Shown: positions 63,719 through 64,000 of the stretch, one piece after another
Layout of the letters: each line of letters opens with the position of its first letter
Position numbering within the stretch: the first letter of the stretch is position 1
Assembly (NCBI GenBank): GCA_963708675.1
Contig: CAVPTO010000004.1
Coordinates: 496,001-560,000, forward strand
Length of the DNA stretch: 64,000 nucleotides
Direction of reading: 5' to 3'
DNA from: DATAXP01 sp963708675
GTDB taxonomy: Bacteria; Planctomycetota; Planctomycetia; Pirellulales; PNKZ01
The notes under the pieces: generated by a model
The model's database searches: none
What the model saw: only the letters and a program-made list of their open reading frames with translations
Told to the model about the DNA's origin: nothing
Translations under genes and position numbers: made by a program

Positions 63719-64000
63719 ATGGACCGACGCACCGACCAACGAACGCTCGACCTCTGGCACATGCGACGAGCTGTGAGCTTGGCGCGGTTCGGCCTCGGTC
63801 ATGTCGAACCGAACCCCATGGTCGGATGCGTGATTGCTCGCGGCGCCGAGACGATCGGCGAAGGTTGGCATCGCCGCTTCGGTGGGCCGCACGCCGAGAT
63901 CGAAGCGTTAATTGTCGCCGGCCCCCGCGCTGCCGGCGCGACGATGTACGTCACGCTCGAACCTTGCTGCCATCACGGCAAGACACCCCCCTGCACCCAG
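63719..64000 (+). CDS. ribD: Riboflavin biosynthesis deaminase RibD, N-terminal part (cut by window edge)
   Basis: The first 94 residues (MDRRTDQRTLDLWHMRRAVS onward) match the RibD deaminase domain, which deaminates the pyrimidine intermediate of riboflavin synthesis. The zinc site is visible as GGPHAEIEAL (His, Glu) and TLEPCCHHGKTPPC (two Cys). The reductase domain, if present, lies beyond 64000. The ATG at 63719 is the likely start, and the terminator just upstream separates it from the HhH-like gene. Confidence 0.9.
   Translation, partial: MDRRTDQRTLDLWHMRRAVSLARFGLGHVEPNPMVGCVIARGAETIGEGWHRRFGGPHAEIEALIVAGPRAAGATMYVTLEPCCHHGKTPPCTQ

Overview
The window is a high-GC bacterial chromosome segment whose gene content points to the phylum Planctomycetota, probably a Pirellulales-type organism (inference). 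The pointers are an EF-hand repeat protein, a SufR-type regulator beside an unusual suf cluster, a RtcB/archease pair, nusA-infB-rbfA without a recognisable rimP, secreted FAD-oxidoreductase and sugar-hydrolase-like proteins, and many palindromic intergenic repeats. No rRNA or CRISPR array was seen. One tRNA (Arg, anticodon CCG) is present.

Region by region. 1-11 kb is a surface polysaccharide/TPR neighbourhood: the end of a carbamoyltransferase, a Wzz/BY-kinase, a TPR lipoprotein, two tandem DUF218-like membrane proteins, two large TPR proteins and GDP-mannose 4,6-dehydratase. 11-19 kb holds RNA repair (rtcB, archease), a DUF202 membrane protein, tRNA-Arg, a sugar aminotransferase, argG and pyruvate kinase. 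19-23 kb holds a secreted beta-propeller-like protein, an FAD oxidoreductase and a short-chain dehydrogenase. 23.8-32.2 kb is the Fe-S cluster locus: sufR, a lone nuoB, sufC, a small ORF, sufB, a Uma2 protein, a hypothetical gene, sufD, a beta-helix protein, a Rieske ferredoxin and a SufT-like DUF59 protein. The cysteine desulfurase and scaffold (sufS, sufU) lie 17 kb further on. 32-43 kb holds a PDZ protein, a GNAT protein, dnaA with its own upstream promoter region, a ten-EF-hand protein, a FlgM-like anti-sigma factor, a Fur-family regulator, purB and several membrane proteins.

43.6-47.8 kb is the most striking part: a 4.17-kb transposon with 26-bp terminal inverted repeats and an 8-bp target duplication. 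It carries an IS1595/ISXO2-type transposase followed by four co-directional passenger genes: an unknown gene, a PIN-domain nuclease, a small basic protein, and a DNA methyltransferase fused to a nuclease-like C-terminus. It sits inside a fatty-acid desaturase gene, and the two halves rejoin exactly in frame when the element and one target copy are removed. I read it as a mobile defence/addiction module.

48-64 kb is mostly housekeeping: sufS/sufU, a GlmU-like sugar nucleotidyltransferase, metF, an SGNH-like protein, an alpha/beta hydrolase, bioA, a SAM hydroxide adenosyltransferase-type gene, nusA-infB-rbfA, a helix-hairpin-helix DNA-glycosylase-like protein and the start of ribD.

Six apparent frameshifts occur, all between 26.8 and 45.8 kb (two in sufB, one each in sufD and dnaA, and two in transposon genes). 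Because sufB, sufD and dnaA should be essential, consensus indel errors are more likely than real gene decay. Recurrent palindromes of at least four families occupy many intergenic gaps. One family (CCCAGGGCC/GGCCCTGGG stem) doubles as transcription terminators.
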